Below are positions 1 to 7,960 of a stretch of DNA of 64,000 nt, one piece after another; position 1 is the first letter of the stretch, and every line of letters begins with the position of its first letter. A program made the position numbers and the translations under genes. The notes beneath the pieces were generated by a model, which did no database searches, was not told the DNA's origin, and saw only the letters and a program-made list of their open reading frames with translations. Origin of the DNA: Bacillota bacterium (GTDB lineage Bacteria; Bacillota; Clostridia; Ch29); contig JABVCK010000005.1 in the NCBI GenBank assembly GCA_013540605.1, positions 62,001 to 126,000 on the forward strand, given 5' to 3'.

Positions 1-1
1 G

Positions 2-550
2 CTTGCTTTCCAAAAGGCAAGGCTTCATCTTTCCCGCTACAACACCATGCTTTCCGGTAAACTCAGCCCCGATGAAGCCCTCAAGCTCCTGCTTGATATC
101 CATGATCTGCCGGCTGCTTCGTCCGACCCGCTGTCCCTTGCAGTGGTAGGCTATCCGTACCTGCTATACGACGAGTTCATCAGCGCAGGACTGATAAAAA
201 AGCTCCTTGATATGGGTGTCAGAGTCCTTACCCCTGAAATGGTTCCTCCGCGGGAACTGAATAAAGCTGCTAAAGCACTCCCTAAAGACCTGTTTTGGAC
301 CTTCAGCAATCAGGTAGTAAGAAGTTCGATATACTATTTGCAGAGCGGCAGCCTGGACGGGATAATCCACGTTACCGCCTTTGGCTGCGGCCCCGATTCC
401 ATGGTTGACAAGCTTATAGAACTCGAAGCCAAACAGCGTGCTGTACCGTTCATATGTGTTTCATTGGATGAGCATACCGGTGAAGCCGGGGTCCTCACAA
501 GGCTTGAGGCCTTTGTAGATATGCTCGAATTCCGGAGGGATAGGAAATGA
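2..550 (+). CDS. Acyl-CoA dehydratase activase-related protein (COG3580/DUF2229-like), 5' end outside window
   Basis: The reading frame is open from the left edge of the window, so only the C-terminal ~182 residues are present; the ATG at 47 is probably internal. The visible part has a pattern typical of the COG3580 (DUF2229) half of CoA-dehydratase activase-related systems: VVGYPYLLYDE, an FGCGPDSM cysteine motif, and a closing LDEHTGEAG..TRLEAFVDM motif. The last two recur, in altered form, in the two COG3581-like proteins downstream. The stop overlaps the next start (ATGA), so translation is probably coupled. Known members accompany HgdC-type ATPases and are thought to bind FeS clusters. 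The substrate of this system is unknown, and no dehydratase subunit pair is visible in the window. Confidence 0.8.
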   Translation, partial: LAFQKARLHLSRYNTMLSGKLSPDEALKLLLDIHDLPAASSDPLSLAVVGYPYLLYDEFISAGLIKKLLDMGVRVLTPEMVPPRELNKAAKALPKDLFWTFSNQVVRSSIYYLQSGSLDGIIHVTAFGCGPDSMVDKLIELEAKQRAVPFICVSLDEHTGEAGVLTRLEAFVDMLEFRRDRK

Positions 551-1629
551 AAATCACTTTTCCACATATGGGCACTTCGCCCATTGCATTCAGGATGTTA
601 ATCGAAAAACTGGGCCACCAAGCCGTTATGCCAAAACGGCCCAGCGAAAAAACCCTTTCCCTGGGGTCCCATTATGCTCCGGAATTTGCATGCCTTCCTT
701 TTAAAATACTGCTTGGAACATACCTGGAAGCCCTTGAGGAAGGAGCAGAAATGGTTATAACCTCCGGAGGGCTCGGCCCCTGTAGGGCTGGTTATTATGC
801 TGTGCTCCACGACAAAATCCTTAAAGATCTGGGATACCACATCGATTTCGTAGTGCTCGAACCCCCCCAGAAAAGAGCTGTGGATTTCCTGAAAAAGCTC
901 AAAAAAATCACCTCCGGAAATTCCATGTCCGTGGTCTGGGAAGCCCTGTCAACAACGTGGACAAAAATAAAGGTTCTGGATGAGATTGAGAGTATGACCT
1001 ACGAAATCAGACCCTTTGAGGTTAACAAAAACGAGACAACAAAGATATTTGAAGAGTGCCTGAAGATTATAGACGCCGCCTGGACCAAGGAGCAAATACT
1101 TTCAAGCAAAGGCAAGTGCCTCGAACTGCTCAACTCCATTCCCGTGGATGCGGCAAGAAACCCTTTGAAGGTCGGGATAATAGGTGAGATATATGTAGTC
1201 CTGGAGCCGGCTGCCAACTTTGATATTCAGAGAGTGCTGGGAGAGATGGGCGTAATAGCCCGGCGCTCCATATACCTTCTCGACTGGACAAAGGACAATA
1301 CCTTTTTCAAGGGGGAAGAACACATAAAGCACGCTGCAAAGCCTTATCTCAATCAGATGGTGGGAGGTCATGGAACGCTCAGCGTAGGCAATACCGTGCT
1401 GTATTCCAGGGAAGGTTACGATGGAGTAATACAGCTGGCTCCCTTTGCCTGTATACCGGAAATAGTGTCAAAGAGCATCCTGAATAAGGTTACAAAGGAC
1501 CTCGACATACCTCTTCTAACCCTGTTCCTTGACGAGCAGACGGGAAAAGCGGGCATAAATACCCGGTTGGAGGCCTTTGTTGATTTGATGTACAGCAAAC
1601 GGAGATTGAAACAGGGGGTAGTAGTATGA
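547..1629 (+). CDS. Acyl-CoA dehydratase activase-related protein (COG3581-like)
   Basis: This 360-residue protein starts MKITFPHMG and overlaps both neighbours by ATGA junctions (547-550 and 1626-1629), so the three genes form one translationally coupled unit. Cys49 (FACLPFK) and Cys79 (GLGPCRAGYY) are candidate FeS ligands. A third cysteine lies in APFACIPEI, and the protein closes with DEQTGKAG..TRLEAFVDL. Family knowledge: COG3581 proteins occur with COG3580 and COG1924 partners, either as separate genes or fused in very large activase proteins. They resemble the FeS-binding subunits of 2-hydroxyacyl-CoA dehydratases and double-cubane proteins. A role in ATP-driven low-potential electron transfer is inferred from family only. 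Confidence 0.8.
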   Translation: MKITFPHMGTSPIAFRMLIEKLGHQAVMPKRPSEKTLSLGSHYAPEFACLPFKILLGTYLEALEEGAEMVITSGGLGPCRAGYYAVLHDKILKDLGYHIDFVVLEPPQKRAVDFLKKLKKITSGNSMSVVWEALSTTWTKIKVLDEIESMTYEIRPFEVNKNETTKIFEECLKIIDAAWTKEQILSSKGKCLELLNSIPVDAARNPLKVGIIGEIYVVLEPAANFDIQRVLGEMGVIARRSIYLLDWTKDNTFFKGEEHIKHAAKPYLNQMVGGHGTLSVGNTVLYSREGYDGVIQLAPFACIPEIVSKSILNKVTKDLDIPLLTLFLDEQTGKAGINTRLEAFVDLMYSKRRLKQGVVV

Positions 1630-2579
1630 GAGCATATCTAGGGGTCGATGTAGGATCGGTAAGCACCAAACTGGTTGTTATTGATGATGCCATGAATATA
1701 CTGTCAAGTATATATACCAGCACCGCCGGTCAGCCTATCAGGACCGTGCAGGATGGTTTAAAGGCTGTTGAAGGTGAGATCGGAAACAAAGCCGAAATCT
1801 CCGGGGTGGGCGTTACAGGAAGCGGCAGAGAGATCGCTTCGATTATAGTCGGTGCAGACGTGGTGAAGAACGAAATCACCTCCCATGCGGTTGCTGCGTC
1901 CTACCTTGTTCCCGATACCCGGACCATACTTGAGATCGGTGGACAGGACTCAAAGATTATTATAATGAGAAACGGTATAGTTGTGGACTTTGCCATGAAT
2001 ACGGTATGCGCAGCAGGCACTGGCTCCTTCCTGGACCACCAGGCCCAGAGGTTGGGAATACCGATTGAGGAATTTGGCGGATTAGCCCTCAAGGCGGACA
2101 ACCCGGTGCGGATTGCCGGAAGGTGTTCGGTATTTGCAGAATCCGACATGATTCATAAACAGCAGTTGGGTCATTCTACTGAAAATATTATTGCCGGATT
2201 GTGCGAAGCTCTGGTGCGCAACTACCTGAACAACGTAGGCAAAGGAAAGGAAATAAAGTCCAAGATAGTATTCCAGGGAGGAGTTGCTGCTAATATAGGG
2301 ATAAAGGCTGCCTTTGAACAGGCCCTTGACCAGGAGATTATTGTCCCCGAACACTATAAAATAATGGGCGCCATCGGCGTTGCCCTTCTTGCCCGGGACC
2401 ACTTCAAAAAACATGAGAAAACCCGGTTCAAGGGATTTGCAGCCAGCGGTTTTGCATACCAGCCCAAGAGTTTTGAGTGCAAAAGCTGCTCCAACCTATG
2501 CGAGATTATCCAGATCTATCAGGATGGAAGCCTTGCAGCCCGCTGGGGAGGAAGATGCGGTAAATGGGATACCCTGTAA
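1626..2579 (+). CDS. HgdC/BadF-type acyl-CoA dehydratase activase (ASKHA ATPase)
   Basis: A 317-residue member of the BcrAD/BadFG (COG1924) family. These homodimeric [4Fe-4S] ATPases inject a low-potential electron into a partner FeS enzyme. Visible motifs are the phosphate-binding GVDVGSVSTK near residues 6-15, GVGVTGSGR near 60-68, EIGGQDSK near 103-110, Cys128 in NTVCAAGTGSF and Cys167 in GRCSVFAESD, the two cysteines that bridge the cluster in HgdC, and FQGGVAANIG. The C-terminus adds a short cysteine-rich tail (CKSC..LC, then GRCGKW) that the basic activase core lacks. It overlaps the upstream gene by ATGA and ends inside a terminator hairpin. The partner enzyme is unknown; the flanking COG3580/3581 proteins are the best candidates. 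Confidence 0.9.
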   Translation: MRAYLGVDVGSVSTKLVVIDDAMNILSSIYTSTAGQPIRTVQDGLKAVEGEIGNKAEISGVGVTGSGREIASIIVGADVVKNEITSHAVAASYLVPDTRTILEIGGQDSKIIIMRNGIVVDFAMNTVCAAGTGSFLDHQAQRLGIPIEEFGGLALKADNPVRIAGRCSVFAESDMIHKQQLGHSTENIIAGLCEALVRNYLNNVGKGKEIKSKIVFQGGVAANIGIKAAFEQALDQEIIVPEHYKIMGAIGVALLARDHFKKHEKTRFKGFAASGFAYQPKSFECKSCSNLCEIIQIYQDGSLAARWGGRCGKWDTL

Positions 2580-2605
2580 TTCAGAACAGGGTATAATTTT
2601 TTTTT
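2569..2605 (+). terminator. Rho-independent terminator after the activase gene
   Basis: A perfect 9-bp stem (ATACCCTGT at 2569-2577 with ACAGGGTAT at 2586-2594) and 8-nt loop are followed by nine T residues at 2597-2605. The left arm covers the last codons of the activase gene. It separates the first three genes from the second COG3581-like gene, so that gene may be expressed at a lower or different level. Confidence 0.85.
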
Positions 2606-2691
2606 GCATGGTAAAAATCTGTATATGCTGCTATTATTGCTTCTTTGCATGACTGGTGTCAGTACCAAACGGTTATAGGAGAGTAGATGAA

Positions 2692-3759
2692 TTGAAGGTT
2701 GCCTTTCCTCACATGGGACGGGTGTGCATACCCCTCAAGACATTGTTTGACAGCCTTGGGGTAAGCGTTATAATCCCTCCCCGGAATAATGATACCATCA
2801 AAAATACCGGCTACAAGTATTCCCCGGAATATTCCTGCCTGCCCTTTAAGATGATATTGGGAAATATCCTGTATTCGTTGGAAAATGGAGCCGATACGGT
2901 TATTATGCTTGGCGGGTCGGGACCGTGTCGTTTCGGCTATTTTGCATACATGCTAAATCTGATTGCCAGGGACCTGGGTTACAGGTTCAAGTTTATATGC
3001 CTTGAACCCTCGTCTCTACTAAAGAATATAGTTGAGTTTAAACGGCTGCTCCGCTGCGGCTATTCCGACATATATACAGCCCTGGTATTGGGCTGGGAGA
3101 AGCTAAAAACAGTGGACAGCCTTGAGGCTTTGTATTTTAAGACTCTTCCCTATATAAGCGATAAAGACTCGTCAAAACAGGAATTTGAAGAAGTGGTAGC
3201 GAAATTGGAGCAAAGCAGCAATATTCTAAGTATTAATGAAATATACAGAGATTACTCAGACCATCTGGCCGTCCAGAGAGATATATATAAACAATTCCCC
3301 CGGATCGGAATAGTGGGAGATATATACACCTTGAACGAACCCTATTCCAATCATAATATCGAATATCTGCTGGGAATGAAAGGAATCGAAACAACACGGT
3401 CTGTATATACGAGCACCTGGGTGGAAACCAACGCGTTTTTTTGGAAAAGAAAACGGTTTAATAAAAAAATGAAAGACCTCTCAATGGGCTATCTAAATGA
3501 TAATATCGGCGGTTTTGCTATGGAAACCGTTTACCACACACTGGACTTCATCAATAGGGATTTTGACGGCATACTTCATATGGTGCCTATTACCTGTATG
3601 CCGGAGATAGTAAGCAGGCAGGTACTCCAAAGAATTTCCGTTGAAAAAAAAATACCCATCATGTCAATAACCGTTGATGAGCACAATGACTGTACCGGTT
3701 TTGAAACACGTGTTGAGGCCTTTGCTGAAATGCTTTACATGCGGCACAAAAAAGTTTAG
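2692..3759 (+). CDS. Second COG3581-like acyl-CoA dehydratase activase-related protein (TTG start)
   Basis: I place the start at TTG 2692, not the GTG at 2656. An AGGAG box lies at 2678-2682 with suitable spacing, and the protein then begins MKVAFPHMG, co-linear with the paralogue at 547-1629. With this start the two conserved cysteines fall at positions 49 (YSCLPFK) and 79 (GSGPCRFGYF), identical to the paralogue. An extra cysteine at residue 12 and the ITCMPEI and DEHNDCTGFETRVEAFAEM motifs are also present. The protein is 355 residues and much more basic in its middle section than its paralogue. The gene follows a terminator. A role as an alternative FeS partner for the same activase is inference. 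Confidence 0.75.
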   Translation: MKVAFPHMGRVCIPLKTLFDSLGVSVIIPPRNNDTIKNTGYKYSPEYSCLPFKMILGNILYSLENGADTVIMLGGSGPCRFGYFAYMLNLIARDLGYRFKFICLEPSSLLKNIVEFKRLLRCGYSDIYTALVLGWEKLKTVDSLEALYFKTLPYISDKDSSKQEFEEVVAKLEQSSNILSINEIYRDYSDHLAVQRDIYKQFPRIGIVGDIYTLNEPYSNHNIEYLLGMKGIETTRSVYTSTWVETNAFFWKRKRFNKKMKDLSMGYLNDNIGGFAMETVYHTLDFINRDFDGILHMVPITCMPEIVSRQVLQRISVEKKIPIMSITVDEHNDCTGFETRVEAFAEMLYMRHKKV

Positions 3760-3774
3760 GGGTTTAAGGACCCC
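3759..3774. terminator. Possible short terminator hairpin between convergent genes
   Basis: GGGGT (3759-3763) and ACCCC (3770-3774) form a 5-bp stem with a 6-nt loop in the 32-bp gap between the convergent COG3581-like gene and spoVG. T-rich stretches lie on both sides (ACTTTTT to the right; AAAAAA to the left, read as T on the minus strand). It is short and of modest quality. Confidence 0.4.
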
Positions 3775-3791
3775 CACTCTACTTTTTCCTT

Positions 3792-4064
3792 TTACTCTTC
3801 GCTTTCCTCTGTCAGGGCTTTGTCATACTCCTCAAGGATAGCTTTCTGAATCATCTCTCTTGTCTCCGAATTTATTGGATGGGCAATGTCTTTGAACTCC
3901 CCATCAGGCGTCCTGCGACTCGGCATTGCTATGAACATTCCATTCTGCCCGTCTATCACTTTTATATCATGCACTACAAACTGATTATCAAAAGTCACAG
4001 AAACCACAGCTTTCATTTTTCCTTCTGAATTGACTTTTCTTACACGTACATCAGTAATTTGCAT
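3792..4064 (-). CDS. spoVG: Septation/sporulation regulator SpoVG
   Basis: A 90-residue protein of the usual SpoVG length, beginning [11 protein letters not shown] and containing the conserved [18 protein letters not shown] and [18 protein letters not shown] segments. Family knowledge: SpoVG is a small RNA- and DNA-binding regulator affecting septation, sporulation and virulence traits in Firmicutes. An AGGTGG ribosome binding site precedes the ATG. A sigma-H-type promoter lies about 50 bases upstream, which fits the classical early-sporulation control of spoVG. It lies between the convergent activase-related gene and purR, its usual neighbour in many Firmicutes. Confidence 0.97.
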   Translation of the reverse strand: MQITDVRVRKVNSEGKMKAVVSVTFDNQFVVHDIKVIDGQNGMFIAMPSRRTPDGEFKDIAHPINSETREMIQKAILEEYDKALTEESEE

Positions 4065-4110
4065 TGTTTCACCACCTTCCGCACTTCGTGACGCTAGTTA
4101 ATTAATAACT

Positions 4111-4137
4111 ATTCTGCAAAAACTAAAAATTTCCTGC
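4111..4137 (-). promoter_or_regulatory. Sigma-H-type promoter of spoVG
   Basis: On the minus strand GCAGGAAAT (4129-4137) is followed after 11 bases by GCAGAAT (4111-4117). This matches the recalled sigma-H consensus RNAGGAWWW-N11/12-RNNGAAT at every defined position. It lies about 50 bases before the spoVG start. In Bacillus subtilis spoVG is a standard sigma-H-dependent gene. Confidence 0.8.
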
Positions 4138-4164
4138 AATGATTAGAAAATTTTCAGAAAAATA

Positions 4165-4986
4165 TTATCTTATCAGCTGATGATTAGGTTTAATCTTGAT
4201 AACCCCTTTCTTTTCGTCTACTTCCTCCAGGTACATTAGCGGAATATAATTATTAACGAGTTTGTCATAGGGTTGGACAGTTGTCATCAAAACGCCTATC
4301 CCTACAACTTTTGCTTCAAACTCTTTCATAAGGTCCATCATACCGCGGGCAGTTCCACCGGCCTTCATGAAGTCGTCTATTATCAACACTCCAGCTCCCC
4401 TTTCCAGGGCTCTTTTTGAGAGAGACATAGTCTGTATTCTACCCGTTGAGCCAGATACAAAATTAATGTTCACTGTTGGCCCCTCTGTAACCCGGTTGTC
4501 CCTCCTTGCAATAACCAGCGGCACCCCGATAGCCCTTGCAGTCATTAATGCAATGGGAATCCCTTTGGTTTCAACCGTCACTACATATTTTATCCCGTTC
4601 CAGTCAAAACAGCTTGCCAGAATCTTTCCCGCTGAGTACGCAATCTGTGGATTATAAATAATGTCCGCCATATACAGGAAGCCCCCGGTAATGATTCTCT
4701 TCGGGTCGGAAAGCTTCTTGGACAGCTTATCAAAAAAATCCATGCTTTCTTTTGCCGAAGCAGTAGCTCTGAAACGTACCCCTCCGGCAGCTCCCGGAAC
4801 AGTTTCTATAACGCCCAATCCCAGCTCTTCAAAAACGCTCTTTGCGATAACGATATCCTCGCTGATTGTAGATTTGGCCGCTCCAAAGAGTTCAACAAAG
4901 GAATTGAGAGAATACATTTTATTCGGATTATCGCATAGAACCTTTACAAGGGCTGCAATACGTTCATTTCTTTTAAATCTATCCAT
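4165..4986 (-). CDS. purR: Purine operon repressor PurR
   Basis: A 273-residue PurR of the Firmicutes type: an N-terminal winged-helix domain (about residues 1-75, beginning MDRFKRNERIAALVKVL) and a phosphoribosyltransferase-like domain with the PRPP-binding loop LIIDDFMKAGGTARG near residues 195-210. PurR represses purine synthesis genes and is released by PRPP. A GGAGGAG ribosome binding site precedes the ATG. It is transcribed toward spoVG and divergently from murC. purA, a likely target, is also in this window (54494-55777). Confidence 0.95.
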   Translation of the reverse strand: MDRFKRNERIAALVKVLCDNPNKMYSLNSFVELFGAAKSTISEDIVIAKSVFEELGLGVIETVPGAAGGVRFRATASAKESMDFFDKLSKKLSDPKRIITGGFLYMADIIYNPQIAYSAGKILASCFDWNGIKYVVTVETKGIPIALMTARAIGVPLVIARRDNRVTEGPTVNINFVSGSTGRIQTMSLSKRALERGAGVLIIDDFMKAGGTARGMMDLMKEFEAKVVGIGVLMTTVQPYDKLVNNYIPLMYLEEVDEKKGVIKIKPNHQLIR

Positions 4987-5166
4987 TATCTACTCCTCCA
5001 TACGAATATTCTCTTGCTTAATTCTAATTTTATTCGTTTTTTTCTTGATGTTCAACTATATCCCTATTTTTCATATAAATATAGTGATATAATTTTTCTG
5101 AAATGCAAAATTTCCATATAATAGGCAATAATAATAACACAACGTGATGCAAAGGAGAGTTTATAA

Positions 5167-6552
5167 ATGCTTTTGGACTTGATAGATAACCGGAAATTAT
5201 ATATACATTTCGTAGGCATTGGCGGAATCAGTATGAGCGGGATAGCCCACATCCTTCTGCAAAGAGGGTGTAAGGTATCCGGTTCGGATAATAACCTTTC
5301 AAATATTACCGAGAAACTGGAGAAAGAAGGAGCAACTGTATACAAAGGGCATAGTAAAGAGCATATATCCAACCCCGACTTCATAGTATATACCTCTGCC
5401 GTAAGCGATGATAATCCTGAGCTGGTAGCTGCGAGGGAAAAGGGGATACCTGTTGTCGACAGGGCAACCATACTGGGTAAGCTTATGGAAGAGTATGAAT
5501 ACTCTATTGCAGTAGCGGGAGCCCACGGAAAGACCACAACAACTTCTATGATATCCCTTATCTTTAACAACGCAAAGCTTGATCCAACTCTACTCATCGG
5601 GGGAGAATTGGAGCAGATCGGTGGAAACGTGCGAACAGGAAGAAGCCCCTTTTTGGTAACCGAAGCCTGTGAATACAAGGAAAACTTCCTGAAATTCCGT
5701 CCCTATGCCGAAGTAATTTTAAACATCGATGCAGACCACCTTGATTACTTCAAGAACCTTGAACATATCAAGGCAGCTTTCTCGAATTTTGCCCGTTTGG
5801 TGCCTAAGCATGGGTGGCTGGTCCTATTTCATGAGGACCCAAATTTATTGGACATTTCGCATACCCTTTCCTGTAATGTTATAACATACGGTTTTGAGGA
5901 AGGCGCACAGGTAAGGGCAGAGAATATTTCCTTCGATAACAGGGGATGCCCTTCCTTTGAACTTGTTTACAGGGGTAAAAATCTGGGACGAATCGGCTTA
6001 ACGATACCGGGAAGGCACAATATATTAAATGCCTTGGCCGCTGCTTCCGTTTCGTTGATATTTGATATTGACTTCAATACTATCAAGGATACACTGGGGA
6101 TGTTTACCGGTACTCATCGGCGCTTTGAGATCAAGGGAAACTATGAAGGCGCAATCATTGTCGATGATTATGCCCATCATCCTGCTGAAATCCGTGCAAC
6201 CCTGGAAGCCGCGAGCAATTATCCCCATAATAAAATGTGGTGCGTTTTCCAACCCCATACCTACACCCGCACCAAATTTCTGCTGGATGATTTCGCTGAA
6301 AGTTTTTATCAGGCTGACAAAATAATAGTTGCCGATATTTATGCGGCAAGAGAAAAGGATACCGGGGAGATCCATTCAACTAACCTCGTCAATGAGATTA
6401 AGAGTAAAGGGAAGGATGCCGTTTATATACCCGACTTTACTGGTATTGTCCGATACCTCGCAGACAATATTACAGAAGGAGACCTCGTTCTAACGGTAGG
6501 AGCAGGGAACATCTATCAGGTTGGAGAGATGCTGCTTAGCCGGAATTTCTGA
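5167..6552 (+). CDS. murC: UDP-N-acetylmuramate--L-alanine ligase MurC
   Basis: MurC adds L-alanine to UDP-MurNAc, the first amino-acid step of cytoplasmic peptidoglycan precursor synthesis. The 461-residue length is normal. Visible features are the N-terminal UDP-binding GIGGISMSGIA near residues 19-29, the ATP loop AGAHGKTTTTSMI near 117-129, the ILNIDADHLDYF segment of the Mur central domain, and DDYAHHPAEI with VFQPHTYTRT in the C-terminal ligase domain. An AAGGAG ribosome binding site precedes the ATG. It stands alone, divergent from purR. Confidence 0.97.
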   Translation: MLLDLIDNRKLYIHFVGIGGISMSGIAHILLQRGCKVSGSDNNLSNITEKLEKEGATVYKGHSKEHISNPDFIVYTSAVSDDNPELVAAREKGIPVVDRATILGKLMEEYEYSIAVAGAHGKTTTTSMISLIFNNAKLDPTLLIGGELEQIGGNVRTGRSPFLVTEACEYKENFLKFRPYAEVILNIDADHLDYFKNLEHIKAAFSNFARLVPKHGWLVLFHEDPNLLDISHTLSCNVITYGFEEGAQVRAENISFDNRGCPSFELVYRGKNLGRIGLTIPGRHNILNALAAASVSLIFDIDFNTIKDTLGMFTGTHRRFEIKGNYEGAIIVDDYAHHPAEIRATLEAASNYPHNKMWCVFQPHTYTRTKFLLDDFAESFYQADKIIVADIYAAREKDTGEIHSTNLVNEIKSKGKDAVYIPDFTGIVRYLADNITEGDLVLTVGAGNIYQVGEMLLSRNF

Positions 6553-6570
6553 TACTTTTCTTTGTCAAAA

Positions 6571-6601
6571 GGGGACATTCCTTTGAAAAAGGTGTGTCCC
6601 C
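6571..6601. repeat. Palindromic hairpin element after murC
   Basis: GGGGACA (6571-6577) pairs with TGTCCCC (6595-6601), and inside it CCTTT (6580-6584) pairs with AAAGG (6588-6592), giving a nearly continuous hairpin. It starts 19 bp after the murC stop but has no T-run, so it may be a weak terminator or a dispersed palindromic repeat. The motif GGGGACATTCC recurs at 50388-50398, between two other genes. Confidence 0.5.
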
Positions 6602-6655
6602 TCACCTTAAAGGCAAAAGCCGAAAAATAATTGACAGAGGGCAAGAATAATTTTG

Positions 6656-6684
6656 TTGACAAATAAGAAGGATCATTTTATAAT
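6656..6684 (+). promoter_or_regulatory. Consensus housekeeping promoter for tRNA-Ala
   Basis: TTGACA at 6656-6661 and TATAAT at 6679-6684 are separated by 17 bases, a perfect sigma-A consensus, about 45 bases before the tRNA-Ala gene. Strong promoters of this kind are usual for stable RNA genes. Confidence 0.85.
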
Positions 6685-6729
6685 GGCACAAGCGACATAT
6701 ATTTGTTTCTAACTTCAAACTTGTAATTT

Positions 6730-6805
6730 GGGGGTATAGCGCAGTTGGGAGCGCGTCTGCTTCGCATGTAGAAGGTCAGGGGTTCGAATCCCCTTATCTC
6801 CACCA
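6730..6805 (+). tRNA. tRNA-Ala (anticodon CGC)
   Basis: The 76-nt sequence folds as a complete tRNA. The acceptor GGGGGTA pairs with TATCTCC and includes the G3-U70 wobble that identifies alanine tRNAs. The D arm is GCGC/GCGC. The anticodon arm TCTGC/GTAGA carries loop TTCGCAT with anticodon CGC. The T arm is AGGGG/CCCCT with loop TTCGAAT, discriminator A, and an encoded CCA. It reads GCG codons. It borders the accessory region to the right, the usual position for an integration target. Confidence 0.93.
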
Positions 6806-6809
6806 AAGC

Positions 6810-6858
6810 AGACAAACCTATTTTTTAAACATAATTAAAAGTGGGTTTGTCTTTTTTT
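6810..6858 (+). terminator. Rho-independent terminator after tRNA-Ala
   Basis: AGACAAACC (6810-6818) pairs with GGTTTGTCT (6844-6852) across a 25-nt AT-rich loop and is followed by a T-run at 6853-6858. It begins a few bases after the encoded CCA end of the tRNA. Confidence 0.75.
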
Positions 6859-7035
6859 ACGCTTAAAATCAACTGACATACATAAAATACAGCTCGAAAA
6901 TTGTTCAAAACATAAGATTTCGTCTCAAAAAGACTCTTTTATAACCTGATTCATCGTATGTTTTATCTTGCCGAGCAAGATGGAGATACTCGGTAAACCC
7001 ACAAATAATAATATTTAAGAAGGAAGGCGTCGCCT

Positions 7036-7668
7036 ATGAAAATCCCTTATGGTTTTATTGCAGATAACTCAGGCAGGATTACTGTTGACAAAGCCCAAGC
7101 CGAAGTTGTCCAAATGATTTACAGAGGATATCTTGCCGGGAATAGCCTGGGAGGGTTGGCAAAGATGCTGGAAAGCAAACAAATCCCCTCCCCGTCCGGG
7201 AACACCAAATGGGGGCGTGCCGCTATTGACAAGCTGCTATCCAATTCAAAGTATGTTCCGCATATCGTCAGCTTAGAGCTATATACCGAAGTGCAATTTG
7301 AAAAAGCGGCACGCTCCAATCAACAACTGAATAACGACGGCACCACACAGAGAAAGGCCACCCGGTACAATTCACAGAATGTACTGAGCGGCCTTTTGGT
7401 TTGCGCGGAGTGTGGCGCCAATTATCGCAGGATTACGCAGGCCTCCGGAGAAGTGGTGTGGCGCTGTGCAAATCGTGTGGAGCGCAGAGGCTGCAGACGG
7501 TCTCCATCGGTTGCAGAGCAGGACATCATCTATTTAATTTGCTGTGAACTGGGCATGGATACCTTTGATGCGGAACATGTCAGAAGTTCGCTGGACAGAA
7601 TCCTGATTTACGACACCGGTTCGGTATCTTTTGAATACAAGCATATACAACGCTTCTCGACTCTCTAA
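7036..7668 (+). CDS. Orphan serine-recombinase C-terminal protein (recombinase + zinc beta-ribbon domains)
   Basis: 210 residues matching the middle and end of large serine recombinases. The recombinase domain (about 1-85; MKIPYGFIADNSGRI, QIPSPSGNTKWGRAAIDKLLSN) is followed by a zinc ribbon (about 120-155; CAECGANY ... WRCANRVERRGCRR). The N-terminal resolvase domain with the catalytic serine is absent, and upstream codons in this frame contain stops. AAGGAAGG precedes the ATG with 8-nt spacing, so translation from here is plausible. Alone it could not cut DNA. It may be a remnant, or one part of the split recombinase sets seen in some clostridial elements. It follows tRNA-Ala, which supports a former mobile element. 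Confidence 0.75.
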   Translation: MKIPYGFIADNSGRITVDKAQAEVVQMIYRGYLAGNSLGGLAKMLESKQIPSPSGNTKWGRAAIDKLLSNSKYVPHIVSLELYTEVQFEKAARSNQQLNNDGTTQRKATRYNSQNVLSGLLVCAECGANYRRITQASGEVVWRCANRVERRGCRRSPSVAEQDIIYLICCELGMDTFDAEHVRSSLDRILIYDTGSVSFEYKHIQRFSTL

Positions 7669-7960
7669 TAAACACTATGCAGATCCTATCGGACAAAGTA
7701 TAATAGAATATATTCTGGTTTTGTTTCGATGGGAGATGAGCAGTGTTGACCGATGACGAAAAGCGTATAGAGGCCATTTGGACATACTTGTGACAACAAT
7801 TATTGACGTAGTAAGATGGAACATATTTCGGTACCTTCTGATAAAAAGAATAATATCACTTTTAAAACTGAGCATAATTTACAAATTACAAGCTATTAAT
7901 TATCAGAATTTTGAGATATAATGGAAATATTAATAGTCATAGAGAAAATGAGGTGTTCAA
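7669..7960. other. Intergenic stretch between recombinase fragment and KilA-N gene
   Basis: No gene is recognised in these 292 bases. A TATAAT hexamer at 7917-7922, 39 bases before the KilA-N start, may be its -10 element, but no convincing -35 box is seen. The rest is probably decayed element DNA. Confidence 0.4.

Noticed and set aside
5064..5678. 204-codon minus-strand ORF opposite murC
   Set aside because: Antisense shadow of murC with no recognisable domain.
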